A DNA stretch of 64,000 nucleotides from Chitinophagales bacterium (GTDB taxonomy: Bacteria; Bacteroidota; Bacteroidia; Chitinophagales; UBA10324): the NCBI GenBank assembly GCA_019694975.1, contig JAIBAY010000003.1, positions 1 to 64,000 on the forward strand, given 5' to 3'. A program made the position numbers and the translations under genes. How positions within the stretch are numbered: the stretch's first letter is position 1; the number at the start of each line of letters is the position of its first letter. The notes beneath the pieces are model-generated. The model was not told the origin of the DNA. It did no database searches and worked only from the letters and a program-made list of their open reading frames with translations. Below, piece by piece: positions 18,344 through 26,798 of the stretch.

Positions 18344-20452
18344 TTAGGCTTCCGCCTTCACTTTTCCTTTTGCCTTTGACACCACCTCTTCGGTGATGGC
18401 ATTGGGGGCAGGGGCATAGTGCGAAAACTCCATGATGGATGTGGCGCGACCAGAAGTAATCGTACGCAATTGTGTTACGTAACCGAACATTTCTGATAAA
18501 GGCACCTTAGCCTTGATCACCTGGGCGTTGCCTTTCATTTCCATTGATTCAAGATGTCCGCGGCGGCGATTCAGATCACCTACCACATCGCCTGTATATT
18601 CTTCCGGAGAAACAATTTCCACTTTCATGATCGGTTCAAGCAGAATGGGATTTGCTTTGGCACACACTTCCCTGAATGCATACTTGGCGCACAGCTCAAA
18701 TGCCATCTGATCGGAGTCCACATTATGGTAGCTTCCATCATACAGCGTCACCTTAAGGTCATCAACAGGGAAACCCGCCAACACACCGGCAGACATAGCG
18801 GCCTGAAAACCTTTTTGCACCGGCGGAATAAACTCACGCGGAATAGCGCCACCAAATACTTCATTTACAAAGACCAATCCTTTTTCGCCCTCGCCCACAG
18901 GCCCAACTTCCACATGAATATCTGCGAACTTACCACGGCCACCTGTTTGCTTCTTGAATACTTCGCGGTGCTTGATGGTCTTGGTGATGGTTTCTTTGTA
19001 AGCAACCTGCGGAGCGCCCTGGTTACATTCAACCTTGAATTCACGCTTTAATCTGTCAACAATAATCTCCAGGTGCAACTCACCCATACCACTGATGATG
19101 GTTTGACTGGTTTCATCATCCACACGAACCTTGAAGGTTGGATCCTCTTCGGCAAGTTTGGCAAGCGCATTACCCAGTTTATCAACATCAGCTTGCGTTT
19201 TGGCTTCAACTGCTATTGAAATTACCGGATCCGGGAACTTGATCGTTTCCAAGATGATCGGATTTTTTTCATCGCACAGAGTATCACCTGTCCTTATCTC
19301 TTTAAATCCTACGGCAGCTCCGATATCTCCGGCTTCAATTACTTCTATCGGATTTTGCTTGTTGGCATGCATCTGAAAAATACGCGAAATCCTCTCCTTC
19401 TTATCTGTTCTGGTATTTAAAACATAAGAACCTGCATTGAGCGTACCCGCATAGACACGGAAGAAAGCAAGACGGCCGACAAATGGATCAGTCATGATTT
19501 TAAAAGCCAAAGCGGTAAATGGTTCCTTTGCATCCGGTTTGCGGAAAATTTCCTCTTCTGTATTTGGATTTATTCCTTTTACGGCTTCCAGATCCAAAGG
19601 GGACGGCAAGTAGGTGATCACCGCATCAAGCATCGCCTGCACTCCCTTATTTTTGAAGGACGAGCCGCATAGCATAGGAATAATAGCAATGTCTATGGTT
19701 GCTTTACGGATGGCTTCCATCACCTCCTCTACGGTAAGCGAATCAGCGTCCTCCAGGTATTTTTCAAGGATCTTATCATCGTAGGAGGCAACCGCTTCAA
19801 TCATAATGGTACGATATTCTTCCACCAGTTCCTTCATATCATCCGGTATCGGAATCTCTTTATAGGTCATACCCTGCGTGGTATCGTCCCAGATGATGGC
19901 TTTATTCAGCACCAGGTCAACCACGCCTTTAAATGAATCTTCAGCTCCGATAGGCAATTGCAGCGGAACGGGATTGGCACCTAATTTTTCCTTCACTTGT
20001 TTTACCACATCCAGAAAATCAGCGCCGCTCCGATCCATTTTATTCACAAAACCGATACGGGGAACCTTATAACGATTAGCCTGGCGCCACACCGTTTCTG
20101 ACTGAGGTTCTACGCCGGAAACTGCGCAAAACAGTGCTACCATACCATCAAGAACACGTAAAGAACGTTCTACCTCGACGGTAAAATCGACGTGACCGGG
20201 TGTATCAATGATATTTACTTTGTATTCTTTGTCCTTGTATTTCCAGAAACACCGTGTAGCAGCAGACGTGATGGTGATACCCCGCTCCTTCTCCTGCACC
20301 ATCCAATCCATCGTGGCAGCACCGTCATGCACTTCACCGATTTTATGCGAAACACCAGTATAGTAAAGAATGCGTTCCGTGGTGGTTGTTTTGCCGGCAT
20401 CAATGTGCGCAGCTATCCCGATGTTTCGGGTAAACTTTAAATCCTGAGCCAT
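18344..20452 (-). CDS. fusA: Translation elongation factor G
   Basis: GTPase that drives translocation and, with RRF, ribosome recycling. G1 is [13 protein letters not shown]3 is [21 protein letters not shown]4 is [10 protein letters not shown]. Domains II to V follow (for example [18 protein letters not shown] in domain III and [18 protein letters not shown] in domain V). At 702 residues it is full length and of the canonical str-operon type, not the EF-G2 paralogue. It lies 24 bases after rpsG and ends at a strong terminator. Confidence 0.98.
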   Translation of the reverse strand: MAQDLKFTRNIGIAAHIDAGKTTTTERILYYTGVSHKIGEVHDGAATMDWMVQEKERGITITSAATRCFWKYKDKEYKVNIIDTPGHVDFTVEVERSLRVLDGMVALFCAVSGVEPQSETVWRQANRYKVPRIGFVNKMDRSGADFLDVVKQVKEKLGANPVPLQLPIGAEDSFKGVVDLVLNKAIIWDDTTQGMTYKEIPIPDDMKELVEEYRTIMIEAVASYDDKILEKYLEDADSLTVEEVMEAIRKATIDIAIIPMLCGSSFKNKGVQAMLDAVITYLPSPLDLEAVKGINPNTEEEIFRKPDAKEPFTALAFKIMTDPFVGRLAFFRVYAGTLNAGSYVLNTRTDKKERISRIFQMHANKQNPIEVIEAGDIGAAVGFKEIRTGDTLCDEKNPIILETIKFPDPVISIAVEAKTQADVDKLGNALAKLAEEDPTFKVRVDDETSQTIISGMGELHLEIIVDRLKREFKVECNQGAPQVAYKETITKTIKHREVFKKQTGGRGKFADIHVEVGPVGEGEKGLVFVNEVFGGAIPREFIPPVQKGFQAAMSAGVLAGFPVDDLKVTLYDGSYHNVDSDQMAFELCAKYAFREVCAKANPILLEPIMKVEIVSPEEYTGDVVGDLNRRRGHLESMEMKGNAQVIKAKVPLSEMFGYVTQLRTITSGRATSIMEFSHYAPAPNAITEEVVSKAKGKVKAEA

Positions 20453-20476
20453 AAAAATGTTAAAAAGCTGAGATGA

Positions 20477-20944
20477 TTAAATCCTGAAGTGAGCAAAAGC
20501 CTTATTGGCTTCTGCCATTTTGTGGGTATCTTCCTTCTTCTTGAAGGCTGCCCCCTCTCCCTTGGCTGCTGCAATGGATTCGGCAGCTAACTTGTCGGCC
20601 ATTGACCGGCCACTGCGGGCGGCTGCATAATTGATCAGCCATTTCATAGCCAGAGCCGTTTTACGGGTAGGACGAACTTCTGCCGGAATCTGAAACGTAG
20701 CACCACCGATACGGCGACTGCGCACTTCAACAGCAGGCATCAGATTTTCCACAGCTTTTTTCCAGATTGGAAATCCCTCTTCCTTAGTGGTATCAGCTAT
20801 CTTATCAATAGTGTCATAAAAGATTTGAAAGGCAGTCGTCTTTTTTCCCTGCTTCAGCAGTGTATTTACAAAACGGGTTACCATTTCATCATTAAACTTC
20901 GGATCCGGTAGAATCGGGCGTTTTTTTGCTCTGGACTTTCTCAT
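20477..20944 (-). CDS. rpsG: 30S ribosomal protein S7
   Basis: S7 nucleates assembly of the 30S head and lies at the E site. The 155-residue protein starts MRKSRAKKRPILPDPKFNDE and includes LMPAVEVRSRRIGGATFQIP and ARSGRSMADKLAAESIAAAK, diagnostic for the family. It ends with a short C-terminal region (EANKAFAHFRI). The gene order rpsL-rpsG-fusA is the str operon. Confidence 0.98.
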   Translation of the reverse strand: MRKSRAKKRPILPDPKFNDEMVTRFVNTLLKQGKKTTAFQIFYDTIDKIADTTKEEGFPIWKKAVENLMPAVEVRSRRIGGATFQIPAEVRPTRKTALAMKWLINYAAARSGRSMADKLAAESIAAAKGEGAAFKKKEDTHKMAEANKAFAHFRI

Positions 20945-20975
20945 GTTATTAAATAGAAAACTGCTGTTTTAGGAA

Positions 20976-21365
20976 TTATTTTTTAGCTGCTCCTGCTTTT
21001 GGTCTTTTAGTTCCGTACTTGCTGCGGCTCTTCTTCCGGTCATTTACACCTGCGGTGTCTAATGCACCTCGAACAATATGATAACGCACACCCGGCAAAT
21101 CTTTAACACGGCCGCCGCGAATCAATACGATTGAGTGTTCCTGCAGGTTATGTCCTTCACCCGGAATATAGGAGATCACTTCAATGCCATTGGTTAGCCG
21201 GACTTTTGCAACCTTTCTGAGTGCAGAATTCGGTTTCTTTGGAGTGGTCGTATAAACACGGGTGCAAACTCCTCTCTTTTGCGGTGAACTGTTCAGGGCT
21301 CTTGACTTACTCTTGGAGCGGATGATCGTTCTTCCTTTACGTACAAGTTGTTGAATGGTAGGCAT
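20976..21365 (-). CDS. rpsL: 30S ribosomal protein S12
   Basis: S12 controls decoding fidelity at the A site. The two loops where streptomycin-resistance changes occur elsewhere are in wild-type form: [20 protein letters not shown] with both lysines, and [20 protein letters not shown] with the lysine and the Asp that RimO can methylthiolate. The C terminus is short and basic ([14 protein letters not shown]). At 129 residues it has normal length. First gene of the str operon. Confidence 0.98.
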   Translation of the reverse strand: MPTIQQLVRKGRTIIRSKSKSRALNSSPQKRGVCTRVYTTTPKKPNSALRKVAKVRLTNGIEVISYIPGEGHNLQEHSIVLIRGGRVKDLPGVRYHIVRGALDTAGVNDRKKSRSKYGTKRPKAGAAKK

Positions 21366-21395
21366 TCTGATTTACAGCTAAAATTTTAGAGGGTG

Positions 21396-21426
21396 CAAAA
21401 GTAAGTTGAATTTGCGGGATATGCAA
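21396..21426 (-). promoter_or_regulatory. Promoter of the rpsL-rpsG-fusA operon
   Basis: Minus-strand -7 box TACTTTTG (21,396-21,403) is separated by 20 bases from TTG (21,424-21,426). The leader to the rpsL start would be roughly 25 bases. Confidence 0.7.
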
Positions 21427-21558
21427 TAGCCGTAGAAAGTTTGTAGAAGTGCATTGTCATGGCTTAAAAAGCGGCTGAGGCAAAGCGACTGATAGTAATA
21501 ATTTTAGCTTCCGGTAAAGACCTCCTTGATTACCTGATTACTTGACTACCTGCTCCTT

Positions 21559-21589
21559 TTTTGTTTTCTTTGGTAAACTTGTAGGTTTG
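21559..21589 (+). promoter_or_regulatory. Promoter of the M24 aminopeptidase gene
   Basis: TTTTTG with TTG at 21,561-21,563, an 18-base spacer, and the -7 box TAGGTTTG at 21,582-21,589 fit the Bacteroidota sigma-A consensus. The ATG is 35 bases downstream. Confidence 0.7.
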
Positions 21590-21624
21590 GATCTTCAAAA
21601 AAATTTCCCATAAACCCAATTAAT

Positions 21625-22914
21625 ATGAAATACCTTCCGATGGATCAGCAGTTATATATTGAAAACCGGAAGCGGTTTGCTGCGCAGTTACCCCCTAATT
21701 CCATCGCCTTCTTCCATTCGAATGATGAAATGCCCCGCAGCGGCGACATGAATTTTCAGTTCCGGCAACAGGCAGACCTCTTCTACCTGACCGGTATTGA
21801 CCAGGAAGAAACGCTGCTCATCATCTATCCTGACTGTCCTCTGCCAGAGTACAAAGAGGTTTTATTTCTACGGAGAACGAATGAAATGATAGCCGTTTGG
21901 GAAGGCCATAAATATACCATTGCAGAAGCGCAATTTGCATCAGGCATAAAAACCATCCTTTGGATTGATGAACTGCCCTCCATACAGCACATGCTCATGA
22001 CCTTTGCGGAATTTGTGTATGTTGATACGAATGAAAATTATCGTGCACAACCCCAGGTTGAAGACAAAAATCTACGACGGGCACATGCACTGATGCGGCA
22101 GTATCCCGCGCATCAGTACCGCCGCAGCGCGCCGGTCATGCTACAACTAAGGCAGATAAAATCAAGAACAGAAGTCAACATCATTCAGGAAGCTATACGC
22201 ATAACGGCCATCGCTTTTGAAAGAGTATTAAAATATACTAAGCCGGGGGTGATGGAGTATGAGATAGAAGCTGAAATTACCCATGAATTTCTACGAAACC
22301 GCTCCGGCGGGCATGCCTATACACCCATTATTGCAAGCGGAAAGAATGCCTGTGTGCTGCATTATACGGATAACAATCAGCCTTGCAAGCGCGGCGACCT
22401 GCTATTGCTTGATTTTGGTGCCGACTACGGAAATTATGCCGCCGATCTCACCCGCACCATACCGGTGAACGGCCGCTTTTCGCCACGTCAGAAAGAAGTT
22501 TACCAGGCTGTGCTGCGGGTACAAAAGCAGGCCATTAACCTCCTCATTCCAGGCACTATCATTAATGAATATCATAAGATTGTGGGCCAGATGATGGAAG
22601 AAGAATTAATCGGACTTGGATTACTGAAGAAAGCTGCTGTTAAAAAACAGGATCCTGAAAAACCATTGTATAAAAAATACTTCATGCATGGCACTTCGCA
22701 TCATCTTGGCATTGATGTGCATGACCTCGGAACACGGTTTGATCCTATACAACCCGGTATGGTATTCACCTGCGAGCCCGGCATCTATATTCCGGAAGAA
22801 AACATCGGTATCAGGATAGAGAATGACATCCTGGTAACGAATGGTGCCCCTGTGGACCTGATGGATATGATTCCTTCAGAAGTAAAAGATATTGAAGCTA
22901 TGATGAGAAAGTAA
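21625..22914 (+). CDS. pepP: Xaa-Pro aminopeptidase (M24B family)
   Basis: Releases N-terminal residues that precede proline, in the cytoplasm. An N-terminal aminopeptidase P domain (residues about 1-140, RKRFAAQLPPNSIAFFHSND) precedes the pita-bread catalytic domain. The metal ligands are visible: two Asp in LLDFGADYGNYAADLTRTIP, His in HGTSHHLGIDVHD, Glu in CEPGIYIPEEN and Glu in IGIRIEND. The 429 residues match family length. It has its own promoter and is convergent, 14 bases apart, with the downstream methyltransferase gene. Confidence 0.9.
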   Translation: MKYLPMDQQLYIENRKRFAAQLPPNSIAFFHSNDEMPRSGDMNFQFRQQADLFYLTGIDQEETLLIIYPDCPLPEYKEVLFLRRTNEMIAVWEGHKYTIAEAQFASGIKTILWIDELPSIQHMLMTFAEFVYVDTNENYRAQPQVEDKNLRRAHALMRQYPAHQYRRSAPVMLQLRQIKSRTEVNIIQEAIRITAIAFERVLKYTKPGVMEYEIEAEITHEFLRNRSGGHAYTPIIASGKNACVLHYTDNNQPCKRGDLLLLDFGADYGNYAADLTRTIPVNGRFSPRQKEVYQAVLRVQKQAINLLIPGTIINEYHKIVGQMMEEELIGLGLLKKAAVKKQDPEKPLYKKYFMHGTSHHLGIDVHDLGTRFDPIQPGMVFTCEPGIYIPEENIGIRIENDILVTNGAPVDLMDMIPSEVKDIEAMMRK

Positions 22915-22928
22915 ATTGCTTTGATCTA

Positions 22929-23729
22929 TCACTTGTTCTTAAGGCTGACGAGATAATACATGGCCGTTGTAAAAAGATCTCTCACCCAGGGAACGGCAGC
23001 TACCAGTTTGTTTTGCTCTCTGGTCTTCCATCCAAACTTGTATTCGTAAATTGGATTGATGAGGTAATAAACCCGTTGATCAATGATGTAGCCGAGGCGC
23101 TTCAATATCTTTTCGAAACGTTCGATTGAAATTCCGGTCTCTTTTATTTCGGCAAGGTCTTCAACAGACTGTTGCGATTCACCTCCCCACTTCAGTACCA
23201 TTCTAAATAGCGGCATTGGCAAGAGGTGATAATAGGGAAGTTTAGACAGCCATCTGTTTTTGCAGACCTGCTGATGGCCGCCAAATGGCATGTACCATGG
23301 CGGAAATCCGAAGAAGATTTTCCCTTCCGGTTTCAGGTACAACTTTAACTGATCCATCAGCTTTTGCTGATCATGGATGTGTTCAATAACATCTTTAAGA
23401 ATAATAAGGTCGAATGCATTTTTGAATTCACTGGAAAAGGAAGGATCGTATATATCTTTTGCGATGATAGAAACACACTGTTCCGCTATTTCCTGCTTCA
23501 AAAAATTGCTTGCCAGTTCCGCTCTTGAAGGACTCAGTTCAACTCCTACTCCGGTGCATCCCCTCTCTAAAAATGCTTTCAGCACCCCTCCTTCTGCACA
23601 ACCGATTTCCAATACATTCATGCCGGCATTTACAGGCATTCCTTTTTCGACAAAAGGGATGACCCACTTCGCAGCATTCTCCTTCTGATAGTTGAAATAG
23701 GTTTCCTTATCCTTATGAAATTCGAACAT
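22929..23729 (-). CDS. Class I SAM-dependent methyltransferase
   Basis: A 266-residue methyltransferase of the Methyltransf_11/23 type. Motif I is MNVLEIGCAEGGVLKAFLER, and the post-II region is DLIILKDVIEHIHDQQKLMD, with Asp-Val-Ile-Glu-His as in many glycan and lipid methyltransferases. GKIFFGFPPWYMPFGGHQQV follows. The last 60 residues are hydrophobic and aromatic and may bind a lipid or carbohydrate acceptor. No neighbouring pathway gene reveals the substrate. It has no signal peptide. Confidence 0.75.
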   Translation of the reverse strand: MFEFHKDKETYFNYQKENAAKWVIPFVEKGMPVNAGMNVLEIGCAEGGVLKAFLERGCTGVGVELSPSRAELASNFLKQEIAEQCVSIIAKDIYDPSFSSEFKNAFDLIILKDVIEHIHDQQKLMDQLKLYLKPEGKIFFGFPPWYMPFGGHQQVCKNRWLSKLPYYHLLPMPLFRMVLKWGGESQQSVEDLAEIKETGISIERFEKILKRLGYIIDQRVYYLINPIYEYKFGWKTREQNKLVAAVPWVRDLFTTAMYYLVSLKNK

Positions 23730-24127
23730 GCAACACGCTATTATTGATCCTGAATCACGAACGCAAGGTTAGGGAATTTTATTCCAATTGTATGAAATGC
23801 AGGAAGCATCAATTGATATTGTTCCGGCATAGTATTTACAGATAATGCTTGACCTTATCATCTCGTTAATGGCTTCATTTACATGTTGTCGTGCCTTTTA
23901 ACAAAACAAATTCGTTGTACGCCCACAACAGCAGTGAAGGCATGTTTGAAAAGGATAAGTAAGCTAATGCTATTCGGCTTACTCTTCGGCTTCGTTCAAG
24001 GTAAAAAAATCCGGTAGCTGAGCGAGTCGAAGCGCCGGATTTCGAGAAGTGCGAAATAAATTGTTGCGCCCTTCGACTACGCTCCGGGAGCAAAAATTTG
24101 TGAGCAAGCAGATGATCTATTACCTAC
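23730..24127. other. Intergenic region with interspersed-repeat copies
   Basis: No convincing gene in these 398 bases. Three related copies of a CTTCGACT-x-CGCTC-type element are visible: about 23,984-24,000 (CTTCGGCTTCGTTCAAGG, diverged), 24,015-24,033 on the minus strand, and 24,069-24,090 on the plus strand (CTTCGACTACGCTCCGGGAG). Such elements are common in bacterial intergenic DNA. One copy lies inside the loop of the terminator at 24,003-24,042. Confidence 0.55.
24003..24042 (-). terminator. Terminator of the LamG-like T9SS gene
   Basis: Stem AAATCCGG / CCGGATTT with a 20-base loop, followed on the minus strand by a run of T. It lies 86 bases past the stop of the gene at 24,128. The loop carries a copy of the local interspersed repeat. 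Confidence 0.65.
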
Positions 24128-25219
24128 CTATTGTATCACAAACTTTTCAGAAACGATGCGCTGACCTTGTTCTGCAATAAGCAGGTAATTCCCCGGTGCC
24201 AGCTGATCAACGGTCAAGGGTATGGATCCCTCGTAGGAATCAAGGCTAATTTGCTTTGACATCACGGTTTGACCCAGCAGGTTTACCACGCTGACATTTA
24301 CATTATTTCCCATGAAGCTTTTTCCAAAATCAATATACAATTGAGTCGTCACAGGATTTGGATAAATGTTGAGTTCATCTTCAGTTTTGAAAGTGGACAG
24401 CTCCATGCTTTTCCCGTCGCAACTGCCTAGTGCACCACAGACATCATTTGTAATACCGTATTTGCATGCGAGGTAATTCTCCACCGCAATTCTTTGTTCA
24501 TTTGTCAACTTAACATTATAGCCAATCACTTCAAAGATGGTACCTGTCAGATATTCGGATGGGGTGAATACATCTCTTTGACCAATTGTAATTTTCCGGT
24601 TAACAGGCGATAGTGAAACCTGAACGCCTTGCTGATCTTTCGGTTCTGTTGACAGCAATCCATTTGTATAATAGGTAATGTCGGTTGCGCCCGCTCCCCA
24701 CATGCCTTCTACAATACAAATCTCATTATCGGGCATTGAGCTCAGGCAAGGAGAAGACTGCGCAGCATAATTACCGGAGGAGTGATGGTGATAAATTCTT
24801 TCATTTAGTATCAGGAATTCCTGGGAGTAACCGTTGGGGGATAAAGAGATAGCAGTGCCCGTAAACTCCTTTTTCTTAACAATAAAAATAGTAGCAGTTG
24901 TCGGGTAGAAACTTGAACTTGCCGGTGCCTGTAAATATTGTCTGCCGTTAAATTTTACACCCGGTACAGCAGGTGGTTCCACATAGAATGGCTTTGATCC
25001 TCCGGTAGAAGATACATGGTTATTTGCTCCGGATTGATCCTGCCATTCTTTTACCCGTTGCGGAGAATTTGTATTAACAACTATTCCTGCATCGCCACGG
25101 AGCCAGAGTTGTAAAATGGAATTACCAGAAACATCACCAATACCTCCGGGGCCACTTTGTGCAAGCCCGGAATAGAAGATGCAAGTGAACACTAAGCAAA
25201 GTGTTGTGATTTTCTTCAT
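24128..25219 (-). CDS. Secreted LamG-like protein with T9SS sorting domain
   Basis: A 363-residue surface or secreted protein. A signal peptide (MKKITTLCLVFTCIFYSGLA) is followed by a concanavalin A-like / laminin G fold: LQLWLRGDAGIVVNTNSPQR VKEWQDQSGANNHVS near residue 37 and AVENYLACKYGIT near residue 248 are typical of this Bacteroidota group, often found before structural or adhesin modules. The C terminus from about residue 285 is a type A T9SS sorting domain (NIYPNPVTTQLYIDFGKSFM; LAPGNYLLIAEQGQRIVSEK). A -7-like TATATTTG lies at 25,254-25,261. Binding target unknown. Confidence 0.85.
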   Translation of the reverse strand: MKKITTLCLVFTCIFYSGLAQSGPGGIGDVSGNSILQLWLRGDAGIVVNTNSPQRVKEWQDQSGANNHVSSTGGSKPFYVEPPAVPGVKFNGRQYLQAPASSSFYPTTATIFIVKKKEFTGTAISLSPNGYSQEFLILNERIYHHHSSGNYAAQSSPCLSSMPDNEICIVEGMWGAGATDITYYTNGLLSTEPKDQQGVQVSLSPVNRKITIGQRDVFTPSEYLTGTIFEVIGYNVKLTNEQRIAVENYLACKYGITNDVCGALGSCDGKSMELSTFKTEDELNIYPNPVTTQLYIDFGKSFMGNNVNVSVVNLLGQTVMSKQISLDSYEGSIPLTVDQLAPGNYLLIAEQGQRIVSEKFVIQ

Positions 25220-25339
25220 AGTGATAGGTTTTAGGTTACTTGAGATAATTAACCAAATATATCATAATATATTCTAAATAATAAACGAATATTTAAGTAT
25301 CGATCATCTGCACCCAATTACACTAATTGACAACAAAAA

Positions 25340-26119
25340 TCAAGGTAAATCAAGGTAATTTATTAGAGCGGGAAGCTGCAACCTGGTATCTGTCATCCGG
25401 TAATCCATTATCGCTCCGGACACAGTTTCAACTTTCCATGGATTGCCATGAAGTTTATTCAGGGCTGTTGCAATTTCATAAAAATTCCAACGTACGTTGG
25501 CATCCAAATGATACAATGAGGGTGGGTAATCAGCAGTCAGGTGAATCAATTGATTACATGTATCCTGTAGAAAAGAGCAGGCCGGTTTCCAGTTTACATT
25601 GGCACGTATGATACCGCTTTCATCCATCTGCCTTTGCAGATAATCTATCATGTTATTAGTTCCGGCTGCATAGCCAATCTGCCAACCCAAACGGGCAATC
25701 AGTGCATCCGGATTTTGTGCACGTACCCGTTCTTCCGCCATACGCTTTTCATAACCATAACCTGATGCTGCATCCGGTTTAGAAGCGGTGTCAAATGGTG
25801 CGGGTTGCCTGTTTGAAAAAACGAGGTTGGTGCTGGTGAATACAAACTTCACCTTCAGTCTACTGGTAATCCACGCAAGTTCACCGGGCCATGCGACATT
25901 GACCTTCCACGACTCAGGGCTGTTGTGATGTTGTGAAGTATAAGCAAGATGGAATAACACATCAGGATGAACTTCCAGCATGAAGTTCTCCATGCGCCTG
26001 TAATCATCCGTTGGAATCAATTGCCTGTTCCATCCGACCACGTCAATACCTCTTTGTTTCAGGAGGCTGCACAACACCGACCCTATGGTGCCATGAACAC
26101 CGGTAACTAATGCTTTCAT
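25340..26119 (-). CDS. NAD(P)-dependent sugar reductase, RmlD-like
   Basis: A 259-residue extended short-chain dehydrogenase similar to dTDP-4-dehydrorhamnose reductase. The Rossmann glycine motif is VTGVHGTIGSVLCSLLKQRG at the N terminus; LFHLAYTSQHHNSPESWKVN is the NAD-domain segment; STNLVF and the YGYEK Tyr-x3-Lys pair form the active site. No rhamnose pathway genes flank it, so the substrate is unclear. It could be a general nucleotide-sugar reductase. It is followed at 120 bases by the LamG-like gene on the same strand. Confidence 0.7.
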   Translation of the reverse strand: MKALVTGVHGTIGSVLCSLLKQRGIDVVGWNRQLIPTDDYRRMENFMLEVHPDVLFHLAYTSQHHNSPESWKVNVAWPGELAWITSRLKVKFVFTSTNLVFSNRQPAPFDTASKPDAASGYGYEKRMAEERVRAQNPDALIARLGWQIGYAAGTNNMIDYLQRQMDESGIIRANVNWKPACSFLQDTCNQLIHLTADYPPSLYHLDANVRWNFYEIATALNKLHGNPWKVETVSGAIMDYRMTDTRLQLPALINYLDLP

Positions 26120-26207
26120 ATTTATACTCTGTTGAAGTTGAAAGATGGAATTGTATCAGTGGCTCCTGCATCTAAAATACTAAGGGCTGAGCAGAACTCA
26201 TGCCGGC

Positions 26208-26238
26208 AAAAAAAACCACCCTGATCCGAAGTGGTTTT
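26208..26238 (-). terminator. Terminator after the tRNA remnant
   Basis: Stem AACCAC / GTGGTT with a T run on the minus strand. It is nearly identical to the terminator at 26,311-26,340 that follows tRNA-Ala, which shows a duplicated tRNA-plus-terminator unit. Confidence 0.6.
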
Positions 26239-26239
26239 G

Positions 26240-26302
26240 TCGGAGGAAGTAAACGGAATCGAACCAATAACCCTCCCGACTTCAGTCGGGATGCTCTATC
26301 CA
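26240..26302 (-). pseudogene. Degenerate tRNA-like remnant related to the adjacent tRNA-Ala
   Basis: On the minus strand GGATAGAGCATCCCGACTGAAG continues through TTGGTTCGATTCCGTTTACTTCC. The D-arm remnant, an anticodon arm (CCCGA CTGAAGT CGGGA, apparent anticodon GAA) and the T-arm segment resemble tRNA, and the 3' half matches tRNA-Ala at 26,346-26,419. The 5' acceptor strand is missing and the T stem is weak, so it is probably not functional. Confidence 0.5.
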
Positions 26303-26310
26303 TCATCGCA

Positions 26311-26340
26311 AAAAAAAACCACCTCATTGCTGAAGTGGTT
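26311..26340 (-). terminator. Terminator of the tRNA-Ile/tRNA-Ala transcript
   Basis: Stem AACCACCTC-type (AACCAC / GTGGTT around CTCATTGCTGAA) followed on the minus strand by eight or nine T. It starts 6 bases after the tRNA-Ala 3' end. Confidence 0.75.
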
Positions 26341-26345
26341 TTGGG

Positions 26346-26419
26346 TGGAGGTGAACGGAATCGAACCGATGACCTCCTGCTTGCAAGGCAGGCGCTCTAG
26401 CCAGCTGAGCTACACCCCC
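26346..26419 (-). tRNA. tRNA-Ala (anticodon TGC)
   Basis: Full cloverleaf: acceptor GGGGGTG pairs with CACCTCC including the G3-U70 wobble that identifies alanine tRNA; D arm GCTC/GAGC; anticodon loop CTTGCAA in stem CCTGC/GCAGG; discriminator A73. CCA is not encoded (the next bases are CCC). It lies 91 bases after tRNA-Ile on the same strand. Confidence 0.96.
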
Positions 26420-26510
26420 GTTTTTTGTCCGCCAGCTTTTGAGAAAAAGTGTACGGGAAATCCATTCAAAATAAATTCGCCCCAGTTGTCCGGGACTACT
26501 GCAATTGAAG

Positions 26511-26584
26511 TAGGCCCGGGCAGAGTTGAACTGCCGACCTCTACATTATCAGTGTAGCGCTCTAACCAACTGAGCTACGAGCCT
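26511..26584 (-). tRNA. tRNA-Ile (anticodon GAT)
   Basis: Acceptor AGGCTCG pairs with CGGGCCT; D arm GCTC/GAGC; anticodon loop CTGATAA in stem CTACA/TGTAG; T arm GGCAG TTCAACT CTGCC; discriminator A. CCA is not encoded. The Ile-then-Ala order is that of rRNA spacers, but no rRNA gene flanks it. Confidence 0.96.
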
Positions 26585-26773
26585 GTGTCTGTTTGGCAAT
26601 TGCAGACGGCCTTTATACGTAAAGCATTCAGCCATCCATCCCTGATGACACGGGAGCGCAAAAGTAAAATTTTTATTCAATAGTAAAATGCCACGCAAGA
26701 ATTTATCCCAATAAATGCAGGCAGCACAGGAAACACCCTGAAAAAGAATCTGCCGATAACCTGATTATACTTT

Positions 26774-26781
26774 TATTTTTG
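26774..26781 (+). promoter_or_regulatory. Candidate -7 box close to the start of the EEP gene
   Basis: TATTTTTG matches TAnnTTTG and ends 17 bases before the ATG at 26,799, implying a leader of about 10 bases. No clear TTG was found at -33. Confidence 0.4.
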
Positions 26782-26798
26782 CCCTCTCAAAAAATATT

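Noticed and set aside
23875..24093. 72-codon frame with repeated Glu-Arg-Ser-Arg-Arg
   Set aside because: Made by the interspersed CTTCGACT-type repeats, not a protein-like sequence.
26231..26557. 108-codon frame across the tRNA cluster
   Set aside because: Translation of tRNA genes and their remnant, which repeat the T-arm bases and give a recurrent Asn-Gly-Ile-Glu-Pro pattern.
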